Assembly (NCBI RefSeq): GCF_014650915.1
Contig: NZ_BMVW01000006.1
Location: 201,811-265,810 of the forward strand
Source: Streptomyces poonensis
GTDB lineage: Bacteria > Actinomycetota > Actinomycetes > Streptomycetales > Streptomycetaceae
DNA: 64,000 nt
Direction of reading: 5' to 3'
Shown here: positions 9,913 to 17,493 of the stretch, piece by piece
Layout: every line of letters begins with the position of its first letter
Position numbering within the stretch: the first letter of the stretch is position 1
Notes under the pieces: model-generated
Seen by the model: only the letters and a program-made list of their open reading frames with translations
Databases searched by the model: none
Told to the model about the DNA's origin: nothing
Translations under genes and position numbers: made by a program

Positions 9913-11190
9913 GTGGGCCTTGTCGTGCAGAAGTACGGAGGCTCCTCCGTAGCCGATGCCGAGGGCATCAAGCGCGTCGCCAAGCGGATCGTGGAAGCGA
10001 AGAAGAACGGCCACCAGGTGGTCGTCGTCGTTTCCGCGATGGGCGACACGACGGACGAGCTGATCGATCTCGCCGAGCAGGTGTCGCCGATGCCTGCCGG
10101 CCGTGAGTTCGACATGCTGCTGACCGCGGGAGAGCGGATCTCCATGGCCCTGCTGGCGATGGCGATCAAAAACCTGGGCCACGAGGCCCAGTCCTTCACC
10201 GGCAGCCAGGCAGGCGTCATCACCGACTCGGTCCACGGCAAAGCCCGGATCATCGACGTCACGCCGGGCCGTATCCGTACGGCGCTGGACGAGGGCAACA
10301 TCGCGATCGTCGCCGGATTCCAGGGCGTCAGCCAGGACAAGAAGGACATCACCACGCTCGGGCGCGGCGGGTCCGACACGACCGCGGTCGCGCTGGCCGC
10401 GGCCCTCGACGCCGAGGTCTGCGAGATCTACACCGACGTCGACGGTGTCTTCACCGCCGACCCGCGGGTCGTGAAGAAGGCCCGGAAGATCGACTGGATC
10501 TCCTTCGAGGACATGCTGGAGCTGGCGTCGTCCGGCTCCAAGGTGCTGCTCCACCGCTGTGTGGAGTACGCCCGCCGCTACAACATCCCGATCCACGTAC
10601 GCTCGTCCTTCAGCGGGCTGCAGGGCACGTGGGTCAGCAGTGAGCCGATCGAGCAAGGGGATCAGAAGGTGGAGCAGGCCCTTATCTCCGGTGTCGCGCA
10701 CGACACCTCCGAGGCCAAGGTGACGGTCGTCGGCGTGCCGGACAAGCCGGGCGAGGCCGCCGCGATCTTCCGCGCCATCGCCGACGCCGAACTCAACATC
10801 GACATGGTCGTGCAGAACGTCTCGGCCGCGGCGACGGGTCTCACGGACATCTCCTTCACGCTGCCGAAGACCGACGGCCGCCGGGCGATCGACGCCCTGG
10901 AGAAGGCCAGGAACGCGATCGGCTTCGACTCGCTGCGCTACGACGACCAGATCGGCAAGATCTCCCTGGTCGGCGCCGGTATGAAGACCAACCCGGGCGT
11001 CACGGCCGGCTTCTTCGAGGCGCTCAGCGACGCCGGGGTCAACATCGAGCTCATCTCGACCTCCGAGATCCGTATCTCGGTCGTCACCCGCGCCGACGAC
11101 GTGCCCGAGGCCGTCCGCGCCGTCCACAGCGCGTTCGGACTCGACTCCGACAGCGACGAGGCCGTCGTCTACGGAGGCACCGGCCGCTGA
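9913..11190 (+). CDS. lysC: aspartate kinase, alpha subunit (with internal beta-subunit gene)
   Basis: Aspartokinase (425 residues) phosphorylates aspartate, the first step toward lysine/diaminopimelate, threonine, methionine and isoleucine. The N-terminal kinase domain opens with VVQKYGGSSVADAEGIKR and contains the aspartate-binding TLGRGGSDTTAVALAAALD segment; two ACT domains fill residues about 265-425. The GTG at 9913 has GAGGAG five bases upstream. Translation is coupled to asd by a TGATG overlap at 11188-11192. As in Corynebacterium and Mycobacterium, a regulatory beta subunit is probably made from an internal start (see separate entry), giving an alpha2beta2 enzyme. Confidence 0.96.
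   Translation: MGLVVQKYGGSSVADAEGIKRVAKRIVEAKKNGHQVVVVVSAMGDTTDELIDLAEQVSPMPAGREFDMLLTAGERISMALLAMAIKNLGHEAQSFTGSQAGVITDSVHGKARIIDVTPGRIRTALDEGNIAIVAGFQGVSQDKKDITTLGRGGSDTTAVALAAALDAEVCEIYTDVDGVFTADPRVVKKARKIDWISFEDMLELASSGSKVLLHRCVEYARRYNIPIHVRSSFSGLQGTWVSSEPIEQGDQKVEQALISGVAHDTSEAKVTVVGVPDKPGEAAAIFRAIADAELNIDMVVQNVSAAATGLTDISFTLPKTDGRRAIDALEKARNAIGFDSLRYDDQIGKISLVGAGMKTNPGVTAGFFEALSDAGVNIELISTSEIRISVVTRADDVPEAVRAVHSAFGLDSDSDEAVVYGGTGR
10669..11190 (+). CDS. aspartate kinase beta subunit from internal in-frame start
   Basis: An in-frame GTG at 10669 inside lysC is preceded by CAAGGGG at 10654-10660, a good ribosome site nine bases away and rare within coding sequence. The product would be 173 residues, starting VEQALISGVAHDTSEAKV and comprising just the two ACT domains. 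It begins where the beta subunit of actinobacterial aspartokinases is known to begin. I annotate it by that analogy; expression is not shown by the sequence. Confidence 0.7.
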   Translation: MEQALISGVAHDTSEAKVTVVGVPDKPGEAAAIFRAIADAELNIDMVVQNVSAAATGLTDISFTLPKTDGRRAIDALEKARNAIGFDSLRYDDQIGKISLVGAGMKTNPGVTAGFFEALSDAGVNIELISTSEIRISVVTRADDVPEAVRAVHSAFGLDSDSDEAVVYGGTGR

Positions 11191-12263
11191 TGACCCCCGA
11201 TGCCGGTCGCACCGGCAGGCCGACGCTCGCGGTCGTGGGGGCGACCGGGACCGTCGGCGCGGTCATGCTCCAGATCCTGTCCCAGCGCGCGGACATCTGG
11301 GGCGACATCCGTCTGCTCGCCTCACCGCGTTCGGCCGGCCGCAAGCTGGCCGTGCGCGGTGAGGAGGTGGAGGTGACGGCCCTGTCGGAGGACGCCTTCG
11401 ACGGGGCCGACGTCGCGCTGTTCGACGTGCCCGACGAGGTCGCGGCGCAGTGGGCGCCCGTCGCCGCGGCCCGGGGCGCGGTGGTCGTCGACAACTCGGG
11501 CGCCTTCCGCATGGACCCGGACGTGCCGCTGGTCGTCCCCGAGGTCAACGCGCACGCCGTCCGCCGGCGCCCGCGCGGGATCGTCGCCAACCCCGACTGC
11601 ACCACCCTGTCGATGATCGTGGCGCTCGGCGCGCTGCACGCCGAGTTCGGGCTGCGCGAGCTGGTCGTCTCCTCGTACCAGGCGGTCAGCGGGGCCGGCC
11701 GCGCGGGCGTCGAGACCCTCCGCCGCCAGCTGTCGCTCGTCGCCGGTACGGAACTGGGGACGCACCCGGGCGACGTACGGCGGGCCGTGGGCGACGACAC
11801 CGGCCCGTTCCCCGAGCCGGTCGCGCTGAACGTGGTGCCGTGGGCCGGGTCGCTCCGCGAGGAGGGCTGGTCCTCGGAGGAGATGAAGGTACGCGACGAG
11901 TCCCGCAAGATCCTCGGACTGCCGTCGCTCCCGGTGGCCGTGACCTGCGTACGCGTCCCCGTGGTCACCACGCACGCGCTCACCGTCCACGCCCGCTTCG
12001 AGGGCGGGGTCACCGTCGACAAGGCGCGCGAGATCCTCGCCACCGCCCCGGGTGTCGTCCTCTTCGACAACCCGGCCGCGGGGGAGTTCCCGACGCCGGC
12101 CGACGTGGTGGGCACCGACCCGACCTGGGTGGGCCGCGTGCGCCGCGCGCTCGACGACCCCACGGCGCTCGAACTCTTCGTGTGCGGTGACAACCTGCGC
12201 AAGGGCGCCGCCCTCAACACGGTGCAGATCGCGGAACTGGTGGCGGCCGACCTGCGGGCGTGA
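11190..12263 (+). CDS. asd: aspartate-semialdehyde dehydrogenase
   Basis: Reduces aspartyl phosphate to aspartate semialdehyde with NADPH, the second step of the aspartate pathway. The 357-residue protein has the nucleotide-binding VVGATGTVGAVMLQIL motif at its N terminus, the catalytic cysteine C137 in NPDCTTLSM, and the RVPVVTTHALTVHARF region with the substrate/base residues. It starts on the last base of the lysC stop codon (TGATG), so the two enzymes are made together. Length and motifs are normal. Confidence 0.95.
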   Translation: MTPDAGRTGRPTLAVVGATGTVGAVMLQILSQRADIWGDIRLLASPRSAGRKLAVRGEEVEVTALSEDAFDGADVALFDVPDEVAAQWAPVAAARGAVVVDNSGAFRMDPDVPLVVPEVNAHAVRRRPRGIVANPDCTTLSMIVALGALHAEFGLRELVVSSYQAVSGAGRAGVETLRRQLSLVAGTELGTHPGDVRRAVGDDTGPFPEPVALNVVPWAGSLREEGWSSEEMKVRDESRKILGLPSLPVAVTCVRVPVVTTHALTVHARFEGGVTVDKAREILATAPGVVLFDNPAAGEFPTPADVVGTDPTWVGRVRRALDDPTALELFVCGDNLRKGAALNTVQIAELVAADLRA

Positions 12264-12602
12264 GCGGTCACCGCACGGCGACGACGTCATGGGTGGCCGC
12301 CCCCCAGGTTGTGGTGACCATGTAAATTTTGCGCACCGCGGTTTCCGGCCGCACCGCCTTCCTGTTGACCGCAACCGCGCGGAGGGCGGGGAGCGTCTTT
12401 GCGAACGCCCTTCGGGGGACCGGGCACCAGGACACACGGGCATAGGGGAAGAGCTGGTACGCATGGGGGCATACGAGACGTTGTCCGGTGCGCCGTCGGG
12501 AAGACCGGCGGACGCGCCGACACAGCCGACGCGGACACGACCTGCCGCGAAACCGATGCACGTCGCGTACAACCCCGGCGGCCCGGAACGTGTCCAACTG
12601 GC
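12264..12602 (+). promoter_or_regulatory. leader of the sigma-factor gene with a possible small upstream ORF
   Basis: No established gene lies here. An AT-rich patch (ATGTAAATTTT at 12320-12330), unusual for this genome, probably marks a promoter for the sigma operon. At 12463 an ATG with a strong ribosome site (AGGGGAAGAG) opens an 80-codon frame (MGAYETLSGAPSGRPADAP...) that runs to 12705, across the likely sigma start in another frame; it is treated in the findings. Confidence 0.4.
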
Positions 12603-13283
12603 GTGGCAGAGGTACTCGACTTCACCGCGGTACGGACGACAGGCACAGCCCTGCGTCCGCCCCGCCGTTCCCGTATGGCCGTCGCTCCCGGCGGCATGCC
12701 GGTGATCGCCCCCATGCCCGCAGCGCGGCCCGCCCGCATACCCGGCCAGCGCGACGGCGCTGAGGAGACCACCGCCGAGACCACGGCGGCCGGCACCACC
12801 GTCGACCATCTCACCGCGACCTACCGCACCCACTACCGGTCGCTCCTCGGTCTCGCGGCGCTCCTGCTCGACGACACCGCGTCCTGCGAGGACGTCGTCC
12901 AGGAGGCCTTCATCCGCGTGCACTCCGCGCGCAAGAGGGTGCGCGACCCCGAGAAGACGCTGGCGTACCTGCGTCAGACGGTCGTCAACCTCTCCCGCTC
13001 GGCGCTGCGCCGCCGCATCCTCGGGCTGAAGCTGCTGTCGAAGCCGATGCCCGACATGGCGAGCGCGGAGGAGGGCGCGTACGACCAGCTGGAGCGCGAC
13101 TCGCTGATCAAGGCGATGAAAGGGCTCCAGCGGCGGCAGCGCGAGGTGCTGGTGCTGCGCTACTTCGCGGACATGACCGAGGCCCAGGTCGCCGAGACGC
13201 TCGGCATATCGCTGGGCTCCGTCAAGGCGTACGGCTCGCGCGGCATCGCGGCCCTCCGGGTCGCCATGGAGGCGTCGGCATGA
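12603..13283 (+). CDS. ECF-like RNA polymerase sigma factor
   Basis: A group IV (extracytoplasmic-function) sigma factor of about 226 residues. Region 2 is visible as YRSLLGLAALLLDDTASCED and VVQEAFIRVHSA, with region 4 as LQRRQREVLVLRYFADMTEA followed by QVAETLGISLGSVKAYGSRG, the -35-binding helix-turn-helix. The exact start is uncertain: the GTG at 12603 (VAEVLDFTAV) has no clear ribosome site, an ATG at 12675 (MAVAPGGMPV) is the other choice, and the frame is open to 12399. It overlaps the next gene by four bases (ATGA), which encodes a membrane protein that may act as its regulator. Confidence 0.85.
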   Translation: MAEVLDFTAVRTTGTALRPPRRSRMAVAPGGMPVIAPMPAARPARIPGQRDGAEETTAETTAAGTTVDHLTATYRTHYRSLLGLAALLLDDTASCEDVVQEAFIRVHSARKRVRDPEKTLAYLRQTVVNLSRSALRRRILGLKLLSKPMPDMASAEEGAYDQLERDSLIKAMKGLQRRQREVLVLRYFADMTEAQVAETLGISLGSVKAYGSRGIAALRVAMEASA

Positions 13284-14476
13284 GCGGCCACGACGAACGG
13301 GACGAATACGGGCACGACGAGCGCGAGAGCGAGATCGAGCCTGGTCAGGACGGGCACGATCAGAACCGGTCGCACGCTCGGAACGAATCGCACGCTGGGA
13401 ACGGAACTGTGAACCACGGCCCGGACGAACAGGGCCCCGACGGGCTCGAGGCGGACGAGCTGGCATTGCGCAGGCTGCTGCACCGGGCCGTCATGGACAT
13501 CGAGCCCAAGGACGGCACCCTGGAGCATCTGCGGCGCGCGGTCCCCGCCCGGCGGACGCGCAGGCGGCAGGCGGTCGTCGGCATGGCGGCGGCCGTCCTC
13601 TTCGCCGGCACGGCGGTCCCGGCCCTCGTCCACGTGTCCAACTCCACCGGCACCAGCGCCAACACCTCGGCGGTCGGCAATTCCCAGGAGGCACAGGGAG
13701 GCGCCAGCCAGAGCGTGGGCGAAGAAGGCGGTTCCGGATCCTCCGGCGGCTCCGCCGACTCCTCCGAGGACACCGGCCGCAAGGACGGCGGCAAGGACGA
13801 GAAGGACGAAAAGAAGGGCACGCCCGGCGGCGGTACGGGTCCCTCGGCCACGGCATCGCCCGACAGCATGCCGGTGTGCACGGGGGGCCGGCTCGGCGGC
13901 GCCACCGCGACGGTGAACGCACCGGACGCGGCCGGCGCGGTGTACGGCACCTTCCGCGTGACCAACGTCTCCGGCACGAGCTGCAGCGTCTCCGGCACGG
14001 GCGGCGTGAGCTCGGTGGCCCAGGGCGCGGCGGACCAGTCCAAGCTGCTCGTGACCGCCCATGTCGCGGGCGACGCGGCCACCGGGCTGCCCGATCCCTC
14101 GCTGACGGTCTCCCAGCTGGTGCTCCAGCCGGGCGCCGCGTACGAGGTGAAGTTCGCCTGGGTGCCCACGGAGACCTGTCCCGTCGACGGCGGCGGCAGC
14201 GGTGGGGGCGGCGGTGCTGGAGGCGGCGGTGGCGGCACCGACCCGACCCCGGACCCGAGCCCCACCGACAGCGTTCCCGACGGCGGCGGCACCTCCGCCG
14301 AGGCGACGGGGACGGGAACGGGGACGGCGCCCCAGCTCCTCAGGCAGGACGGCGTCGCCGACGGCAGCGTGGCGGTCACCCACACGGCGGCGGACGGTGC
14401 GCCGTCCGTCACGGCGACCGTGAGCAACGCGTGCGCGGGCACGGTCTACTGGACGGGGCTGCTGGCGGGCTCCTGA
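13280..14476 (+). CDS. single-pass membrane protein coupled to sigma factor (candidate anti-sigma or sensor)
   Basis: A 398-residue protein of unrecognised family. The N terminus (about 45 residues) is extremely rich in His, Asp, Glu and Arg (GHDERDEYGHDERESE). A cytoplasmic helical segment (ELALRRLLHRAVMDIEPKDG) precedes an RRTRRR basic cluster and one membrane helix (AVVGMAAAVLFAGTAVPALV, about residues 97-116). The outer part is Ser/Gly/Glu-rich, then two small beta domains each with a cysteine pair, linked by a poly-Gly run near 310-325. Its four-base overlap with the sigma gene and its topology suggest control of the sigma factor, but I see no ZAS or other anti-sigma motif, so this is inference. 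Confidence 0.7.
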   Translation: MSGHDERDEYGHDERESEIEPGQDGHDQNRSHARNESHAGNGTVNHGPDEQGPDGLEADELALRRLLHRAVMDIEPKDGTLEHLRRAVPARRTRRRQAVVGMAAAVLFAGTAVPALVHVSNSTGTSANTSAVGNSQEAQGGASQSVGEEGGSGSSGGSADSSEDTGRKDGGKDEKDEKKGTPGGGTGPSATASPDSMPVCTGGRLGGATATVNAPDAAGAVYGTFRVTNVSGTSCSVSGTGGVSSVAQGAADQSKLLVTAHVAGDAATGLPDPSLTVSQLVLQPGAAYEVKFAWVPTETCPVDGGGSGGGGGAGGGGGGTDPTPDPSPTDSVPDGGGTSAEATGTGTGTAPQLLRQDGVADGSVAVTHTAADGAPSVTATVSNACAGTVYWTGLLAGS

Positions 14477-14487
14477 GCGAGCTCACC

Positions 14488-14512
14488 GGGCGCCCGGCCG
14501 TACCGGGCGCCC
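14488..14512. terminator. convergent terminator hairpin
   Basis: GGGCGCCCGG and CCGGGCGCCC form a perfect 10-bp stem with a five-base loop between two convergent genes, so it can end transcripts from both sides. Confidence 0.75.
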
Positions 14513-14518
14513 ATGACG

Positions 14519-15343
14519 CTACGCGGGCTCGCTCTGCCGGCCGGACTCCCGGGCCGGCGTCCCGTCGGCGCCCTGGTCCGTCTCGTCCGTCACCAGCCCC
14601 AGCCGCGCGTCGCGCGCGAACTCGAGCTCGCGGCGCAGCAGCCGGAACCACATGAAGACCACGAAGCCCGCGAAGACGAACCACTCGCCGGTGTAGCCCA
14701 GGTTCTGGAACGCCTTCAGGTCCAGGCCCGTGTCGTCGGGCGCGGTCGCGGGCACGGCCTTCATCCCGGAGTCGGCCTCGGTCAGCGTGATCCACGCGTC
14801 GTACACGTCGTCCGGCACGAGGTTCACCAGCGAGGCCGCGCTGATCACCCCGGTCTGGCCCTTCGGCAGCCCGCCGACCGCGGTCACCCCGTTCGAACCG
14901 GGGCTCTCGGACGCCTGGAGGGCACCGGTGACCGTCACCTCTCCGGTGGGCGCGGCGGGCGCCTTCGCCGGGTCCGCCTCGCCGGGCAGCCAGCCCCGTA
15001 CGACGGGCAGTGTCCTGCCGTCGTCGGTGCGCAGCAGCGTCAGTACGTAGTAGCCGTTCCGGTCGTCCAGCTTCCGGTCCGGTACGAGCAGCTGCGTGCC
15101 GTACCGGCCCGTCACCGTGGCCTGCCTGCCGGAGGTCTCCTTGTCCACGGGCAGCAGCTCGTCCAGCGGCCGGGCCGCCTCCCGCTGCGCCGTCTCGGCG
15201 TGCTCCTCCGCCGCCTGGTGGGTCTCCACGCGGTCCTCGAACCGACTCAGCTGCCAGGACCCCATGAAGATGCAGAAGGGGATGGCCAGCAGCACGAAGA
15301 TGTTGATCCCCCACCAACGGGGGGTCAGCAGGAACCGGTACAC
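14519..15343 (-). CDS. SURF1-family protein (cytochrome oxidase assembly)
   Basis: A 274-residue SURF1 homologue, which helps insert haem a or assemble the aa3 cytochrome c oxidase in the membrane. The N-terminal TM helix (WWGINIFVLLAIPFCIFMGS), directly followed by the family signature WQLSRFEDR, and the C-terminal TM helix (WFVFAGFVVFMWFRLLRREL) bracket an outer domain with GRYGTQLLVPDRKLDDRNGY and LPVVRGWLPGEA, as expected. Start is the GTG at 15343; the AAAGGG just before it is too close for a normal ribosome site, so the message may be leaderless. A charged tail follows the second helix. Confidence 0.9.
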   Translation of the reverse strand: MYRFLLTPRWWGINIFVLLAIPFCIFMGSWQLSRFEDRVETHQAAEEHAETAQREAARPLDELLPVDKETSGRQATVTGRYGTQLLVPDRKLDDRNGYYVLTLLRTDDGRTLPVVRGWLPGEADPAKAPAAPTGEVTVTGALQASESPGSNGVTAVGGLPKGQTGVISAASLVNLVPDDVYDAWITLTEADSGMKAVPATAPDDTGLDLKAFQNLGYTGEWFVFAGFVVFMWFRLLRRELEFARDARLGLVTDETDQGADGTPARESGRQSEPA

Positions 15344-15541
15344 GCCCTTTACGGTACGGGGCCGCCGGTCCGCGCCGGTCCGCGGGGTCGTCCCTCCGCT
15401 GCCCGGACAACTGGTCGCGGCGTCGTCGCGGCGTACCGCGGACCCCACTTCCGGGTGACCGCCGGCCAGGCGCGGGCCGAGTTTTCCACAGGCTGTGGTC
15501 CTCGGCGTCGGTTCGGGGGCCGGGACGGGCAGTATGGGGCC

Positions 15542-17422
15542 ATGACTCAGAGCAACGGATCCTCTCGCAACGGATCCTCCCCGCAGGACGAACAGAGCGG
15601 GCCGATGCCCGACTGGGAAAAGCGCTTCCGGGCCCCCCGGGTGTCGCTGCCGGACTGGGCGCAGGACGCGCCGCACCGCTCGCTGTTCGTCTCCAACGCC
15701 ACGGGCACGTACGAGCTCTACGCGTGGGACCGCGAGACGGGGGAGCGCCGCCAGGTCACGGACCGGGCGAACGGCACGACGGACGGGGTGCTCTCGCCGG
15801 ACGGCGAGTGGGTCTGGTGGTTCGACGACAAGGACGGCGACGAGTTCGGGGTGTGGCGGCGCCAGCCGTTCCACGGCGGCCCGGACGAGGAGGCCACCCC
15901 GGGCCTGGAGCCCTCCTACCCGGCGGGCCTGGCGATCGCCCGCGACGGCCGTACGGCGGTGGTCGGCCGCTCCACGGACGAGGACGGCTCGACGATCCAT
16001 GTGTCCCGGCGCGGCGAGGACCCCGTGGAGATCTACCGCCACCGTGAGTCGGCCGGTGTCGGTGACCTCTCCCACGACGGCTCACTGATCGCGATCGAGC
16101 ACACCGAGCACGGCGACGCCATGCACTCGGCGCTGCGGGTGCTGCGCCCGGACGGCACGACCGTCACGGAGCTGGACGACACCAAGGGCGGCACGGTCGA
16201 GCTGGGCCTGGAGGTGCTGGGATTCGCCCCGGTCGACGGGGACACCCGGCTGCTCGTCGGCCATCAGCGCAACGGCCGCTGGGAGCCGCTGGTGTGGGAC
16301 GTCGCGTCCGGCGAGGAGACCGACCTGGGCATCGCGGGCCGGCTGCCGGGGGACCTGAGCGCCGAGTGGTACCCGGACGGGTCGGCGCTCCTCGTCGTGC
16401 ACAGCTTCGAGGCACGCAGCGAGCTGTGGCGGTACGACCTGGCCACCCGGGGCCTCACGCGGGTCCCGACCCCGCCGGGCACGGTCTCGGGGGCGACGGC
16501 CCGCCCGGACGGCAGCGTGGAGTACCTGTGGTCGTCGGCGGCCGAGCCGCCGGCGGTCCGCTCGACGACGGGCGGGGTGGTCCTCGACCCGCCGCCGGTC
16601 ACGGCCGGCGGCAGTACGGTGAAGTGCCCGGGGTCGGTGCCGGTGGAGGACGTGTGGGTGGACGGCCCCGGCGGCCGCATCCACGCCCTGGTCCAGCGCC
16701 CGCGGGGCGCCTCCGGCCCGTACCCCACGGTCTTCGACATCCACGGCGGCCCGACCTGGCACGACAGCGACGCGTTCGCGGCGGCCCCGGCGGCGTGGCT
16801 CGACCACGGCTACGCGGTCATCCGGATCAACTACCGCGGCTCGACGGGCTACGGCCGCGCCTGGACGGACGCCCTGAAGCACCGTGTCGGCCTCATCGAG
16901 CTGGAGGACATCGCGGCGGTCCGGGAGTGGGCGGTCACCTCGGGCTTCGCGGACCCGGCCCGGCTGGTCCTGACCGGCGGCTCCTGGGGCGGCTATCTGA
17001 CGCTCCTCGGCCTCGGCACCCAGCCGGACCACTGGACCGTCGGCATCGCGGCCGTCCCCGTCGCCGACTACGTCACGGCCTACCACGACGAGATGGAAGC
17101 CCTGAAGGCCATGGACCGCACGCTCCTCGGCGGCACCCCCGAGGAGGTCCCCGAGCGCTTCGAGGCCTCGTCGCCCCTGACGTACGTTGACCGGGTCAAG
17201 GCCCCCGTCTACATCTCGGCCGGCGTCAACGACCCCCGCTGCCCGATCCGCCAGGTCGACAACTACGTCGACCGCCTGGCCGACCGCGGCGCCGTCCACG
17301 AGGTCTACCGGTACGACGCGGGGCACGGGTCCCTGGTCGTCGACGAACGCATCAAGCAGGTGCGGCTGGAGCTGGACTTCGCCCGGAGACACCTCGGGGG
17401 GCCCGACCCTCGGGAGGCCTGA
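15542..17422 (+). CDS. S9-family prolyl oligopeptidase-like serine peptidase
   Basis: A 626-residue cytoplasmic serine peptidase of the acylaminoacyl-peptidase/prolyl oligopeptidase type. The first about 370 residues form a TolB-like beta-propeller with repeated SPDGEWVWW, DGSLIAIEHT and PDGSALLVV blades; the C-terminal alpha/beta-hydrolase domain carries the triad Ser481 (GGSWGGYL), Asp564 (GVNDPRCP) and His595 (AGHGS). The ATG at 15542 is about 200 bp from the divergent SURF1 start. No signal peptide. It probably trims short peptides. Confidence 0.92.
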   Translation: MTQSNGSSRNGSSPQDEQSGPMPDWEKRFRAPRVSLPDWAQDAPHRSLFVSNATGTYELYAWDRETGERRQVTDRANGTTDGVLSPDGEWVWWFDDKDGDEFGVWRRQPFHGGPDEEATPGLEPSYPAGLAIARDGRTAVVGRSTDEDGSTIHVSRRGEDPVEIYRHRESAGVGDLSHDGSLIAIEHTEHGDAMHSALRVLRPDGTTVTELDDTKGGTVELGLEVLGFAPVDGDTRLLVGHQRNGRWEPLVWDVASGEETDLGIAGRLPGDLSAEWYPDGSALLVVHSFEARSELWRYDLATRGLTRVPTPPGTVSGATARPDGSVEYLWSSAAEPPAVRSTTGGVVLDPPPVTAGGSTVKCPGSVPVEDVWVDGPGGRIHALVQRPRGASGPYPTVFDIHGGPTWHDSDAFAAAPAAWLDHGYAVIRINYRGSTGYGRAWTDALKHRVGLIELEDIAAVREWAVTSGFADPARLVLTGGSWGGYLTLLGLGTQPDHWTVGIAAVPVADYVTAYHDEMEALKAMDRTLLGGTPEEVPERFEASSPLTYVDRVKAPVYISAGVNDPRCPIRQVDNYVDRLADRGAVHEVYRYDAGHGSLVVDERIKQVRLELDFARRHLGGPDPREA

Positions 17423-17439
17423 CCGGAGGGACGGGGAAC

Positions 17440-17493
17440 GGGGTGAGGTACGGGTACCGAGTACTGATACGTGCCGTACCGGTACCTCACCCC
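17440..17493. terminator. convergent hairpin between S9 peptidase and channel protein
   Basis: GGGGTGAGGTAC at 17440-17451 and GTACCTCACCCC at 17482-17493 are perfectly complementary over 12 bp. The 30-bp apex contains GGGTACC and GGTACC elements that could extend the stem. The right arm overlaps the last codons of the minus-strand gene. Confidence 0.6.
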
